A program made the position numbers and the translations under genes. A DNA stretch of 64,000 nucleotides from Paracoccaceae bacterium (lineage in GTDB: Bacteria > Pseudomonadota > Alphaproteobacteria > Rhodobacterales > Rhodobacteraceae): NCBI GenBank assembly GCA_020446815.1, contig JAGRDY010000029.1:62001-126000 (forward strand), read 5' to 3'. Positions within the stretch are counted from its first letter, which is position 1. Every line of letters starts with the position of its first letter. The notes beneath the pieces are model-generated. The model was not told where the DNA came from. It was given only the letters and a program-made list of their open reading frames with translations, and searched no databases. Shown in pieces: positions 35,674 to 45,171 of the stretch.

Positions 35674-37372
35674 TCTTGGTCAGGGCCAGGGGCTTGGCCC
35701 CTTCCTCGCTCAACACCGCATCGAGCCCGACTTCCAGCTTGCGGCGGATTCGCTGGGCTTCTTCTTCGGTTTCGGGTTTGAACGACAGGGCGCGGCGCCA
35801 CTGAAACTCCGCCTCACGTTTGCGCCCCACTGCCCAGTAGACATCGCCGAGGTGATCGTTGACCACCGGGTCCAGTGGCATCAGCTCGACCGCCTTTTCC
35901 ATCTGAACGACCGAGTCGTCGTACCGCCCAAGACGGTAAAGCCCCCAACCCAGGCTATCGACGATGGCCCCGCTGTTCGGCTGGACCGCGACCGCGCGTT
36001 CGATCATCGCCAGCGCCTCGTCAAGATTGATGTTCTTCTCGAGATAGGAATAGCCCAGATAATTGAGCACCTGCGGCTGATCGGGGCGCAGGACGAGCGC
36101 TTCGCGAAAATCCGCCTCGGCTGCCGGCCAGTTCTTTTCGCGCTCATTGGCAATGCCGCGTGTGTAATACACGGCCCATTGATTGCTCTCGGGTTCGGTA
36201 AATAGCGCGATCGCCTTGTCATAGGCCGCAACCGCCTCGCCAAAACGTTCCTGACGGCGAAACACGTCGCCGAGTGTTGTCCAGACATCAACGCGATCGG
36301 GGGCGCGCTTGGCCAGTTTTTTCAGGGTGTCGATGGCGTCGTCCACCCGGCCTGCGGCAAGCAGCGTATCGGAACGCGCCAGTTCCGCATTCACATAGGC
36401 CGGATCGTCCGGCGAGATTTGATCAAGCGTCCGCACCGCAAGGTCGTGCTGGCCCTGTGCCTCGAGGATCGCCGCACAAAGCAACAGCGTATCGGCCTGA
36501 TCCGGGCGCAGGTACTGCGACATCCGCGCATAAGCCAGGGTGTTGAGATCGTTTCCCTCGCCGCTCAATGCGCTGGAGACCGTGAAAAACACCTCGGCCA
36601 TCCCGTCCCTGACGCTGGTTATGGCGGTGAAGGGCAAGACCTTGCCCGCAGCAAGATCGGCACGCATCTGCGCGAAAAGGGGATCGGTATTGGTGTTGAC
36701 CGTCTTGTCGATCAGCTCGATGGCGGCGTCGTTCCTTTCCAGTTGGCTCAGGATCTGCGCATGGGCGATAATGCCCCGCCTGGTCGCCCGCAATGGCCCG
36801 TCCGCCTCGCCCGACAGGATCCGGTCGGCGCCTTCGAAATCACCGACCGAGGCCAGCGCCAGCGCCTTGTGATAAAGCCCGAAGGCCTTCAGCCCGGCTT
36901 GCGCACTGACAGCGTCGAAGGCCTCTGACGCTTCCGACATCTGACCGAGGCCGAGCATTGCCCAGGCGCGATAGAGTTCATCGACCAGCGGCCCGGCCGT
37001 GCGGCCCGTGTCCAACGCGGCGAGCGCCGCCGCATAATCGCCCTTTTTCGCGAGATCGCTCAGAACCACCAGATCGGCGATCTGGCTTTTGTCCCCCAGC
37101 TTGTCGAGCGCATTGGCAATGGTGACGGCCTTGTCGACCGCGCCAAGTCCGATCTGGGAAATGATGGCGTCTTCCAGAATGGCATGGTTGGTCGGATCGG
37201 CAATCAGCGCGCGGCTGAAATAATCCGCCGCCGCGGCGTAATCGGCCTGCTGGCTGGCCAGCCGCCCGGCAAGATAAGGCCCTGCCAACCCGTCCAGGGC
37301 GGTGGCCGGGCAGGCCGAAACCAGGCCAACCCCGAAAGCAAAGATCAGAGGCAAAGTGCGAAGCTGGCTCAC
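35663..37372 (-). CDS. Exported tetratricopeptide-repeat protein
   Basis: 569 residues. It has a signal peptide (about 1-25, GVGLVSACPATA) and many TPR units across the whole length, clearest from residue 330 on, with AVAAYDKAIALF and AEADFREALVLRPDQPQVLNYLGYSYLE-type helices. The Cys in LVSAC could be a lipobox, though the position is not ideal. The GTG at 37372 is chosen because AAGGA precedes it and the signal peptide starts there; the upstream ATG frame has no ribosome site. Probably a periplasmic or outer-membrane assembly factor. Shares an operon with ispE. Confidence 0.85.
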   Translation of the reverse strand: MSQLRTLPLIFAFGVGLVSACPATALDGLAGPYLAGRLASQQADYAAAADYFSRALIADPTNHAILEDAIISQIGLGAVDKAVTIANALDKLGDKSQIADLVVLSDLAKKGDYAAALAALDTGRTAGPLVDELYRAWAMLGLGQMSEASEAFDAVSAQAGLKAFGLYHKALALASVGDFEGADRILSGEADGPLRATRRGIIAHAQILSQLERNDAAIELIDKTVNTNTDPLFAQMRADLAAGKVLPFTAITSVRDGMAEVFFTVSSALSGEGNDLNTLAYARMSQYLRPDQADTLLLCAAILEAQGQHDLAVRTLDQISPDDPAYVNAELARSDTLLAAGRVDDAIDTLKKLAKRAPDRVDVWTTLGDVFRRQERFGEAVAAYDKAIALFTEPESNQWAVYYTRGIANEREKNWPAAEADFREALVLRPDQPQVLNYLGYSYLEKNINLDEALAMIERAVAVQPNSGAIVDSLGWGLYRLGRYDDSVVQMEKAVELMPLDPVVNDHLGDVYWAVGRKREAEFQWRRALSFKPETEEEAQRIRRKLEVGLDAVLSEEGAKPLALTKNGN

Positions 37373-37479
37373 AAGTTTATCCTTCCGGCAATCGTTGCCC
37401 GAACCTAATGCGGCCTTTCGGCCAACGCAATGCAGCGCAACCCGCCGCAAGGCCTGCCAGGACCGTCATGCCGCAAATG

Positions 37480-39129
37480 TTACATATTCGGATAGTTCGG
37501 CCCGTCACCCCCCTGCGGCGTCGTCCAGTTGATGTTCTGGCTCGGATCCTTGATGTCGCAGGTCTTGCAGTGCACGCAATTCTGGAAATTGATCTGGAAA
37601 CGCGGGCCGTTTTCCCCCTGCAACACCTCATAGACACCTGCCGGGCAATAACGCTGCGCCGGTTCGTCGTATTTCGGCAGGTTGACGGCGATGGGCACCG
37701 TGGCGTCCTTGAGATGCAGGTGGCAGGGCTGGCTTTCCTCGTGGTTCGTGGCCGAAAAGCTGACATTGGTCAGCCGGTCAAAGGACAAGACCCCATCGGG
37801 CCTCGGATAATCAATCCTGGGGAAATCCGCCGCCAGCCCGGTTGCCGCGGCATCGGTTTTTCCATGTTTCAGCGTCCCGAAAAACGACAGCCCGAAAAGA
37901 TTGTTGGTCCACATATCCAACCCGCCCAGAAAGAGCGACGGGTACATGCCCCAGCGCGACCAGATCGGTTTGACGTTGCGTACCTTCTTCAAATCCTTCG
38001 CGATCGGACCAGACCGCAGATCAGCCTCATAAGCGGCAAGTTCGTCGCTGCTGCGCCCGTCCTGAATTGCCGCATATGCCGCTTCGGCCGCCGCCTTGCC
38101 CGACAGCATCGCATTGTGGTTTCCCTTGATTCGCGGCACATTCACCAGCCCCGCCGAACAGCCCAGAAGCGCCACGCCAGGCGCCACCACCTTGGGGACC
38201 GACTGCCAGCCGCCCTCTGAAATCGCCCGCGCACCGTAAGCCACCCGCTTGCCGCCCTCGAGCAGTTTGGCGACCATCGGGTGATGCTTGAAGCGCTGGA
38301 ACTCCATATAGGGGTAAAGATGCGGGTTCTTGTAGTTGAGATGCACCACGAAACCGACATAGACCTGATTGTTCTCAAGATGATAGATGAACGATCCGCC
38401 GCCCGCGTTCTTGCCCAGCGGCCAGCCCATCGTGTGGGTCACCGTGCCCTCGCGGTGCTTGGCGGGGTCAATTTCCCATATTTCCTTCATGCCAAGGCCG
38501 AACTTCTGCGGATCATGGCCTTCCGACAGGTTGTATTTGGCCATCACTTCCTTGGCCAGCGATCCGCGCACGCCTTCCGACAGAAAGACATATTTGCCCA
38601 GCAACTCCATGCCCGGCTCATACCCGTCGCCTATCGAGCCGTCCGGGTTCTTGCCGAATTCTCCCGCGACAACGCCCCTGACCTCGCCCGCCTCGCCGTA
38701 GACCAGTTGCGACGCGGCCATGCCGGGAAAAATCTCCACCCCCAGTGCCTCGGCCTGTTCGGCCATCCAGCGGCAGACATTGGCCATCGAGACGATGTAT
38801 TTGCCGTGGTTCGACATCAAGGGCGGCATCGGCCAGTTGGGGATGCGGATATGGCCCGACGGCCCAAGAATGTAGAAGTTGTCCTTTTTCACCTCGGTCC
38901 TGACCGGCGCGCCCATGTTGCGCCAGTCGGGCATCAACGCATCAAGCCCGCAAGGGTCAAGGACCGCGCCCGACAGGATATGCGCACCGACCTCGGAGCC
39001 TTTTTCCAGAACGACGACATTCAGGTCGGCATCCAGTTGCTTGAGCCGGATCGCAGCCGACAGGCCGGCCGGGCCCGCACCGACGATGACCACATCGTAT
39101 TCCATCGATTCCCGTGCCACCTCGGCCAT
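37480..39129 (-). CDS. Electron transfer flavoprotein-ubiquinone oxidoreductase
   Basis: Passes electrons from ETF (fed by acyl-CoA and N-methyl amino acid dehydrogenases) to ubiquinone at the inner membrane. 549 residues from the ATG at 39129. The FAD motif is VVIVGAGPAGLSAA near residue 12, the ubiquinone-binding region lies in the middle, and the C-terminal 4Fe-4S ferredoxin domain carries CPAGVYE and CVHCKTCDI. It can accept electrons from the acyl-CoA dehydrogenase and DAO-GcvT type enzymes seen elsewhere in the window. Confidence 0.95.
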   Translation of the reverse strand: MAEVARESMEYDVVIVGAGPAGLSAAIRLKQLDADLNVVVLEKGSEVGAHILSGAVLDPCGLDALMPDWRNMGAPVRTEVKKDNFYILGPSGHIRIPNWPMPPLMSNHGKYIVSMANVCRWMAEQAEALGVEIFPGMAASQLVYGEAGEVRGVVAGEFGKNPDGSIGDGYEPGMELLGKYVFLSEGVRGSLAKEVMAKYNLSEGHDPQKFGLGMKEIWEIDPAKHREGTVTHTMGWPLGKNAGGGSFIYHLENNQVYVGFVVHLNYKNPHLYPYMEFQRFKHHPMVAKLLEGGKRVAYGARAISEGGWQSVPKVVAPGVALLGCSAGLVNVPRIKGNHNAMLSGKAAAEAAYAAIQDGRSSDELAAYEADLRSGPIAKDLKKVRNVKPIWSRWGMYPSLFLGGLDMWTNNLFGLSFFGTLKHGKTDAAATGLAADFPRIDYPRPDGVLSFDRLTNVSFSATNHEESQPCHLHLKDATVPIAVNLPKYDEPAQRYCPAGVYEVLQGENGPRFQINFQNCVHCKTCDIKDPSQNINWTTPQGGDGPNYPNM

Positions 39130-39329
39130 GATCGCTCCCCTTTTGGCGTATCTTTCGTTGCGCAAGATCGTTAGCTTACCCGACCGCCTCAGGCAATCGC
39201 AACGCGGCAGGTTATTGCACTCAGGCGACACTTCGGCCCGCTTGATCGCCGGAAACCCTCCCGATTCAGGTTCACGAACCCGCCCTTGACGTTTTTCCGC
39301 GCGCGGTCCGCCATCGCTGCTTGCGCCTA

Positions 39330-39358
39330 TTGACTTTCCCGCCCTATGACGGGTTAAC
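39330..39358 (+). promoter_or_regulatory. Candidate promoter of greA
   Basis: TTGACT (39330-39335), a 17-base spacer and GTTAAC (39353-39358) lie about 58 bases before the greA ATG. The -35 fits the alphaproteobacterial TTGAC core; the -10 is weaker. Confidence 0.35.
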
Positions 39359-39415
39359 AGCAAGCTGTTGCCTCTTAACCCGGCCGTTTCATTTCAGGGC
39401 ACACGACAGGCGGAC

Positions 39416-39886
39416 ATGGAAAAGATACCGATGACCCGCGCGGGACATGCCGCGCTCGATGAAGAGTTGAAGCAATTGAAGTCGGTGGAACGCCCCGCCG
39501 TCATCAAGGCTATTGCCGAGGCGCGCGAACATGGCGATCTGTCCGAAAACGCCGAATACCATGCCGCGCGAGAAAAGCAGAGCTTCATCGAAGGGCGCGT
39601 CAAGGAACTGGAGGCGGTCCTGTCCCGCGCCGAGATCATCGATACCTCGCGCCTGTCGGGGGCGGTGAAATTCGGCGCCACCGTAAAGATGGTTGACGAA
39701 GATACGGACGAGGAAAAGACCTATCAGATCGTCGGTGAACACGAGGCCGATATCGAACGCGGGCTTTTGAACATCCGCTCGCCGCTGGCTCGTGCGCTGA
39801 TCGGCAAGGAAGAAGGCGACAGCATCGAGGTACGCACCCCGGGCGGCGAAAAGAACTATGAAATCCTGAGCATCCGCTACCTCTGA
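39416..39886 (+). CDS. greA: Transcription elongation factor GreA
   Basis: Rescues backtracked RNA polymerase by stimulating transcript cleavage. 156 residues, the family length. N-terminal coiled coil (about 10-75) with the acidic tip segment [17 protein letters not shown], then the C-terminal FKBP-like domain ending [18 protein letters not shown]. The start is set at the ATG giving [11 protein letters not shown], as in homologues. Confidence 0.96.
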   Translation: MEKIPMTRAGHAALDEELKQLKSVERPAVIKAIAEAREHGDLSENAEYHAAREKQSFIEGRVKELEAVLSRAEIIDTSRLSGAVKFGATVKMVDEDTDEEKTYQIVGEHEADIERGLLNIRSPLARALIGKEEGDSIEVRTPGGEKNYEILSIRYL

Positions 39887-39908
39887 CGCCAGTGCCCCGG
39901 GGACGAAC

Positions 39909-40946
39909 ATGCCAGACCAGAGATCAGAACCCGGAACCGAAAAGATCGCCGATTTCGGCATCTATTCGCGCCTCGACGACCGCCCGCGGCTGGCGGCAGC
40001 CGAAATCGTGGCACTTGTCGTATCGGCTATCTGGCTTGTGATGATCGGCGGATTTCTCGCCTTTGCCGACACCTCGGGCGACGGCGCCGGAATGCCCGGC
40101 AAAATCATGGTCCTGGTGGCCATTGTCGTGCCCGTGGCGTTGATTTGGGTGGCCGCACTGACGGCACGGACAGCCCGGACAATGCGCTCCGAGACACGTC
40201 GCCTGCAAGCCGCTCTCGAGGCGATGCGCCACGCCTATATCACACAGGCGCAGGCCGGCGTCGTGAGGAATTCGGTGGAAAGCAAGCTGGATGAGATCGC
40301 CGCATCGGCCAAACTTGCGGAATCCGCCATCGTCACCTTTACATCGCGCCGCGACGCCGGCGCGACGCAACCCTCCGCCGACCGCAAGGCGGCACTTGCC
40401 GCACCCAGGGCGGACGGGGCCGCCGAAGAACAGCCCGCCCTCGCGTTGGGCACCCCGGCCGAAACGCTGTCCGAGCCGATTTCCGTCAGCGATTTCATCA
40501 AGGCTGTGAACTTTCCCGACAATGCCTCGGACAAGGAGGGATTCCGCGCCCTGCGCCGCGCGCTCGATGACCGATCGGTGGCCAGGCTCATACACGCATC
40601 GCAAGACACGCTGACCCTGCTCAGCCAGGACGGCATCTATATGGACGACCTGAAACCCGACCGCGCCAGACCCGAGTTATGGCGCCGGTTCGCGCAAGGC
40701 GAGCGCGGCCGCACCATTGCGGGCCTTGGCGGCGTGCGCGACCGGTCAAGCCTGGCGTTGACCGCCGGCCGCATGCGCAAGGATGCGATTTTCCGCGACA
40801 CCGCGCATCATTTCCTGCGCCAGTTCGACAAGACATTTGCCGAGTTCGAAAAGAACGCTACCGATAGCGAAATCGCTGATCTCGCCGAAACCCGTACCGC
40901 CCGCGCCTTCATGCTGCTGGGGCGCGTGACCGGCATTTTTGACTGA
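39909..40946 (+). CDS. Conserved hypothetical two-helix membrane protein
   Basis: 345 residues, no domain recognised. Two transmembrane helices at about 32-53 and 66-85, a charged helical or coiled-coil stretch (about 88-130), a disordered Ala/Pro-rich segment (about 140-185) and a helical C-terminal domain (about 190-345) with FRALRRALDDRSVARLIHAS. The last part is probably cytoplasmic. It begins 22 bases after greA and may be co-transcribed. Function unknown. Confidence 0.75.
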   Translation: MPDQRSEPGTEKIADFGIYSRLDDRPRLAAAEIVALVVSAIWLVMIGGFLAFADTSGDGAGMPGKIMVLVAIVVPVALIWVAALTARTARTMRSETRRLQAALEAMRHAYITQAQAGVVRNSVESKLDEIAASAKLAESAIVTFTSRRDAGATQPSADRKAALAAPRADGAAEEQPALALGTPAETLSEPISVSDFIKAVNFPDNASDKEGFRALRRALDDRSVARLIHASQDTLTLLSQDGIYMDDLKPDRARPELWRRFAQGERGRTIAGLGGVRDRSSLALTAGRMRKDAIFRDTAHHFLRQFDKTFAEFEKNATDSEIADLAETRTARAFMLLGRVTGIFD

Positions 40947-40961
40947 AACAGCGGGGTCGGT

Positions 40962-41573
40962 TCACGGGTAAACGGGCGCGGCCCTCTGCACCAAGAGCAC
41001 CCCGGAATTGTTGTCCGGATCGCCGTCGACGTGAACCTTCTTCGTTACGCCCGGCAACTTGGCAAAGGCGTGCATGATCTTGTTGGGGAAAAACGTTTTG
41101 GGGATCGTCTCGAACCCCGGAATGCCGTGCAGGATATTGCTGACCGAATTGCCGCAAAACGCCTTGTTGACGGCGCCGTAGGCTTCGGCGCGCCGCAAGG
41201 CCATTTCGGCGATTTCGGCGCTGACGGGCAGGCGGTACTCGATCACGTCATAGGTTTCGCGTGCGTGATAGTCGATGTAGAATTTGCGCATCTGCTCGGT
41301 GATGCCGTAATGCAGGTCGTTGCGTTCTGGTACCGTCGGATGATGCCAGGTGCCCGCCGGGTCGAACATCACCCGCTGGCTGGCATCAATCATCAAACCG
41401 GAATGCGCGCCTTCGCCGCCGTTTTTGCGCACAACGGTAAAAAGCGTGATCGAGGGCGGCTCGCCCGACACAAATCGCGCCCTGGCGACCGCGTCATCAG
41501 GGGCCCAGACAGGTTCGGCCCCGCACGCCGCCAGCAACAGCGGCAGGCAAAGGCAGATCAGCAGGCGGCGCAT
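40962..41573 (-). CDS. Conserved lipoprotein of unknown function
   Basis: 203 residues with a lipoprotein signal peptide ending LLAAC (Cys17), so likely anchored to a membrane. The body has a Ser/His/Cys-containing region: GEGAHSGLMI near residue 53, WHHPTVPER near 75 and NKAFCGNSVSNIL near 138. The ordering of His, Asp and Cys residues recalls NlpC/P60-like or other papain-fold proteins, but I cannot assign it firmly. Confidence 0.78.
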   Translation of the reverse strand: MRRLLICLCLPLLLAACGAEPVWAPDDAVARARFVSGEPPSITLFTVVRKNGGEGAHSGLMIDASQRVMFDPAGTWHHPTVPERNDLHYGITEQMRKFYIDYHARETYDVIEYRLPVSAEIAEMALRRAEAYGAVNKAFCGNSVSNILHGIPGFETIPKTFFPNKIMHAFAKLPGVTKKVHVDGDPDNNSGVLLVQRAAPVYP

Positions 41574-41608
41574 GTACCGCGCCGCAGAGGCATCCAGGCA
41601 GAGCACTT

Positions 41609-41743
41609 TCAGGAGTTGGCCAGCGCCAGGAAAATCAGGATGGCGAATATGATCCCGACCCCCCAGGTCACCATGCGGACGAAACCGGCAAAGGTTTTTT
41701 CCTGGGTCTTGACGGACATGCTTCCATGCTTGTGCTCGGCCAT
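41609..41743 (-). CDS. aa3-type cytochrome c oxidase subunit IV
   Basis: A 44-residue protein read directly from the minus strand: MAEHKHGSMSVKTQEKTF, then a single transmembrane helix (about residues 21-42). This is the short single-helix subunit IV found in alphaproteobacterial aa3 oxidases such as that of Rhodobacter/Paracoccus. It is not required for catalysis in those systems. AGGAG lies a few bases before the start at 41743. The other oxidase subunits are not in this window. Confidence 0.85.
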   Translation of the reverse strand: MAEHKHGSMSVKTQEKTFAGFVRMVTWGVGIIFAILIFLALANS

Positions 41744-41830
41744 TGATCGCTCCTGAACTCGTTCCTGTCCGCATAACCGATTCACACGCGCCTGTCACCT
41801 ACCGGAACGCGGCAAATGCACCGAGGTACA

Positions 41831-42307
41831 TCAGTTGCGTTTCAGATCGGCCGCCAGGTGAAACCCGATACGGCGCGGTTCGGCCTCCTCCGTCGCCTTG
41901 GGCATCGCCCTCAGCATGACATTGAGCTGACTGACATGCTGGATAAGCTGGGTTCGTTTCTCGGTGTCGTCCGTGCCGTAAAAGGTGACGATATCGGGGT
42001 CAAAGAACCCCATCCCCTCGATTCGCATTATACCGGCATCGCCACCGGTAAAGCCCATCGCCACTTCGTGTTTGCTGTCAAGCTGTGATTCAAAATTCCG
42101 GATATATAGGATCAGCCTTTCATAGGCCCATTGCGCCGGGCTCTTGGTCTTGATGTCGTCGGCGGACATGCCCTCGGGCAAGGGTTCCAGTTCGGCGGTC
42201 TTCGGGGGGTTCTTGCCGGTGTGAACGACGCGGGCGCAGGGAATGGCTGTCGCTTCATGCGCTTCGGCCGAGGTCTGAATCTGGTCGGTTATCTGAGGCT
42301 TTGCCAT
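41831..42307 (-). CDS. Conserved hypothetical protein, probably DUF6173 family
   Basis: 158 residues, soluble. The core (about 55-150) has SPAQWAYERLILYIRNFE, FFDPDIVTFYGTD and TQLIQHVSQLNVMLRA, a combination I associate with DUF6173, with moderate certainty. No function known. The ATG at 42307 has GGAG at good spacing; a GTG two codons earlier is possible. It overlaps the end of the upstream hydrolase gene by 19 bases. Confidence 0.7.
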   Translation of the reverse strand: MAKPQITDQIQTSAEAHEATAIPCARVVHTGKNPPKTAELEPLPEGMSADDIKTKSPAQWAYERLILYIRNFESQLDSKHEVAMGFTGGDAGIMRIEGMGFFDPDIVTFYGTDDTEKRTQLIQHVSQLNVMLRAMPKATEEAEPRRIGFHLAADLKRN

Positions 42308-43344
42308 AGCCACGCTCCGTCTTGCCGCATTTCGCGCACCACCCGGCCCGCCTTGAGCAGATGATTAAGGTGTGCGACCGCTTCCACAAGGGCTAATCCG
42401 TATTCGCTCTCGGCAATGTGTCGTTTGAATAACGGCAAAAAGCACTCTGCTGCCGTGTGCGGCTCGCTCAGATGGGCCTCGAGCCGGGCCAGCGCCGCGA
42501 CATGGTTGTCGATCATCTGTTCAAGCCGCAAAGGCAGCCCGGAAAAGGGCAGCTTGTGCCCGGGCAGGACCAGTTGCCCATCATCGGCCAAGGGTTGAAA
42601 GGCCGCGCAGCTTTCCAGCCATTCGCCCAAAGGATCGGCATCCGGTTCGGTGGCGTAAACGCCAATATTGGCCGAGATCGAGGGCAAAAGCTGATCGCCG
42701 CCAATCACCAGATTATCGTCGAGGCTCCAGAATGTCGCATGTTCGGGCGCATGGCCGTGGCCGATACGCACACGCCAGTCGCGCCCCCCGATACGAAGGG
42801 TTGCGCCTTCGGCAATGCGCCTGTAGCCAAGCGGCAGCGGCGCCACGACATCGGCAAAATTGAAGGGTCGCTCGACCGCGCGCCTCGTCAGTTGCGCCGC
42901 ATCCATGCCCGCCGCCCGCCAGAAAGCCAGTGTTTCCGCCCCCGGCACCGCCTGTTCATCCAGCACCAGCATCCGCGCCAAAAGCCAGGAGGTGCGGGTG
43001 GTGACCAGTTCGGCGCCCATCGCCTGAAACCAGCCGGCCAGGCCGATATGGTCGGGGTGATAATGCGTGACGACAACCCGTCTGACCGGTTTGCCCGCCA
43101 GGGGCCCGGCCAGCACCGCCTGCCAGATCGCCCGCGTTGTGCGCCCGTCAAAACCGGTATCGATCACCGTCCAGCCATCGCCATCGTCGAGAGCATAGAC
43201 ATTGACATGATCCAGCGGCGTCGGCAGCGGCAGGCGCAGCCAGAGGATGCCAGGGGCAATTTCGGTCGCCTCACCCCTTTCGGGGGGCCTGTCGAAGGGA
43301 TAGCGGATGCCGTCCGCCTGCCCGCGTTGTGCCGGAATATCCAT
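42289..43344 (-). CDS. Metallo-beta-lactamase-fold hydrolase
   Basis: 351 residues. Metal-binding motif THYHPDH with His94, His96, Asp98 and His99, the preceding DTGFDG strand, and later GHGHAPEHATF and LPGHKLP histidines. A helical C-terminal extension (about 270-351) is typical of the group often linked to acyl or thioester chemistry. It starts at the acyl-CoA dehydrogenase stop (TGATG overlap), which suggests a thioesterase-like or detoxifying role in fatty-acid metabolism. Substrate unknown. Confidence 0.85.
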   Translation of the reverse strand: MDIPAQRGQADGIRYPFDRPPERGEATEIAPGILWLRLPLPTPLDHVNVYALDDGDGWTVIDTGFDGRTTRAIWQAVLAGPLAGKPVRRVVVTHYHPDHIGLAGWFQAMGAELVTTRTSWLLARMLVLDEQAVPGAETLAFWRAAGMDAAQLTRRAVERPFNFADVVAPLPLGYRRIAEGATLRIGGRDWRVRIGHGHAPEHATFWSLDDNLVIGGDQLLPSISANIGVYATEPDADPLGEWLESCAAFQPLADDGQLVLPGHKLPFSGLPLRLEQMIDNHVAALARLEAHLSEPHTAAECFLPLFKRHIAESEYGLALVEAVAHLNHLLKAGRVVREMRQDGAWLWQSLR

Positions 43345-45035
43345 CACGGCGCCAGATCGCCGGCCGACAACGCGAACAAACCGGCGGCACTTTCGCGCGC
43401 TTCGGCCAAAAGGCCGTGGCACTGCGGCAGCAACCGGCGGATATAGACGGCCGCCAGTGAGGTCCGCGCCCCTTCGCCGCCCTCGGCCAGTGCTGCGCGC
43501 AGATGAAAATACCCGCCAAGAACCCGCGCAAAGGCGCGTTGAAACGCCACGGCTCCGGCGAAGCGGTCGGGCATGTCCTGCCCGCCCAGAAATTCGACGG
43601 CCTCGCGCAGCTTTTCGGCGGCCGACCAGACGTGCTCGGCCAGATCGGGCAGCACGGCGCGCGCCGCCTCGGCAGTGGCCCCCACCTCTTCGAGCAGCCG
43701 GAACGCGGCCTCACCGCCATCGGCCATCTTCCGCCCGACAAGGTCCATCGCCTGAATACCGTTGGTTCCCTCGTAGATCGCCGTCACCCGCACATCGCGG
43801 AAAAACTGCGCCACCCCGGTTTCCTCGACATACCCCATGCCGCCGTGCACCTGCATCGCCATGTCCGCCACCGCGATGCCGGTTTGCGTGCCAAAGGATT
43901 TGGCGATGGGTGTCAGCAACGCGACACGCGCCTGCCAGTCCGCGGCGCCGGTGGCCCCGGCCATGTCTGCGGCGACCGCGCAAGCCAACGCTATACTGCG
44001 CGCGGCGAATACCTCGGCGCGCATCGTGGCCAGCATCCTCCGCACGTCGGCATGATCGATGATCGGCCCCATCTGCCTGCGTTCGGCCGCAAAATCGACC
44101 GCCGCCTGACAGGCCGCCTCGGCCACCCCGATGCCTTCCATCGCAACACCCAGCCGCGCATTGTTCATCATGGTGAACATGGCCGCCATGCCCTTGCCCG
44201 CGCCGCCGATCAGCCAGCCGGTCGCCCCTTCGAAGGACATCGCGCAGGTCGGCGAGCCATGCAGCCCCATCTTATGTTCGAGGCTGACGACCTTGATCCT
44301 GTTTGCCGCCCCCGGCGCGCCTTCGCTGTCGGGCAGATACTTGGGCACCAGAAACAGGCTGATCCCCCTGGTTCCCGCCGCTGCCCCCGGCAGACGGGCC
44401 AGCACCAGATGACAGATGTTTTCGGTGATGTCGCTGTCACCCCAGCTGATGAAAATCTTTTGGCCCGTCACCGAAAAGGTGCCGTCGCCATTGTCCTCGG
44501 CCCTGGTCACCAAGGCGCCCACATCGCTGCCGGCCTGCGGTTCGGTCAGGTTCATCGTGCCCGACCAGTCGCCGGAAATCAGCCTTGGCAGATAAAGCGC
44601 GCGGATATCATCGCTTGCGTGATGCGCCAGCGCCTCGATCTGGCCCTGCGTCAGCAGCGGGTTCAGCTGCAAGGCCAGACAGGCCCCCGACATCATCTCG
44701 TTGATCGCCATGTTGATCGTCTGCGGCAATCCCATGCCGCCATGTTCGGCTGGTGCCGCCACAGCGATCCAGCCGCCATCGGCGATGGCGCGGTAGGCCT
44801 CGGCAAAGCCCGGCGAGGCGCGCACCACACCGTTTTCCAGCCGTGCGGGATACAGATCGCCCGCGCGCCGGACCGGCGCCAGCACTTCGTCACAGAGCTT
44901 TGCAGCCTCGCTCAGCACCGCCCGGACAAGCTCGGGCGTCGCTTCGGCATACCGTTCGGTCGCCGCGACAGGCGCCAGCGGCACGACCTTTTCGAGAATG
45001 AAACCGATATCGCGGACCGGCGCGCGAAAGGGCAT
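43344..45035 (-). CDS. Acyl-CoA dehydrogenase with C-terminal extension (DmdC-like subfamily)
   Basis: 563-residue flavoenzyme of the large acyl-CoA dehydrogenase subfamily with an extra C-terminal domain. Key segments: MNLTEPQAGSDVGAL near residue 155, the FAD-binding MGYVEETGVAQFFRD near residue 410 and the catalytic-glutamate segment IYEGTNGIQ near residue 430. The family includes DmdC, which oxidises methylmercaptopropionyl-CoA in DMSP breakdown, but also long-chain enzymes. The true substrate is open. GGAG precedes the start at 45035. Electrons would go via ETF to the ETF-QO encoded nearby. Confidence 0.88.
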   Translation of the reverse strand: MPFRAPVRDIGFILEKVVPLAPVAATERYAEATPELVRAVLSEAAKLCDEVLAPVRRAGDLYPARLENGVVRASPGFAEAYRAIADGGWIAVAAPAEHGGMGLPQTINMAINEMMSGACLALQLNPLLTQGQIEALAHHASDDIRALYLPRLISGDWSGTMNLTEPQAGSDVGALVTRAEDNGDGTFSVTGQKIFISWGDSDITENICHLVLARLPGAAAGTRGISLFLVPKYLPDSEGAPGAANRIKVVSLEHKMGLHGSPTCAMSFEGATGWLIGGAGKGMAAMFTMMNNARLGVAMEGIGVAEAACQAAVDFAAERRQMGPIIDHADVRRMLATMRAEVFAARSIALACAVAADMAGATGAADWQARVALLTPIAKSFGTQTGIAVADMAMQVHGGMGYVEETGVAQFFRDVRVTAIYEGTNGIQAMDLVGRKMADGGEAAFRLLEEVGATAEAARAVLPDLAEHVWSAAEKLREAVEFLGGQDMPDRFAGAVAFQRAFARVLGGYFHLRAALAEGGEGARTSLAAVYIRRLLPQCHGLLAEARESAAGLFALSAGDLAP

Positions 45036-45171
45036 GGGGGTCTCCTTTGATGGGCATCTTGGCAACCGGTGCCAGGGCGCGTATGTCACTTTTCTCGGAA
45101 AGGCATGATCGGCCGCAATGGCCTTTGCCACAACAAGGACGCTACGTCACGACCCGCATCAGGGAGGGAAA

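Noticed and set aside
43503-45050. 515-codon plus-strand frame opposite the acyl-CoA dehydrogenase
   Set aside because: Antisense of a clear flavoprotein gene; no ribosome site and no recognisable domain.
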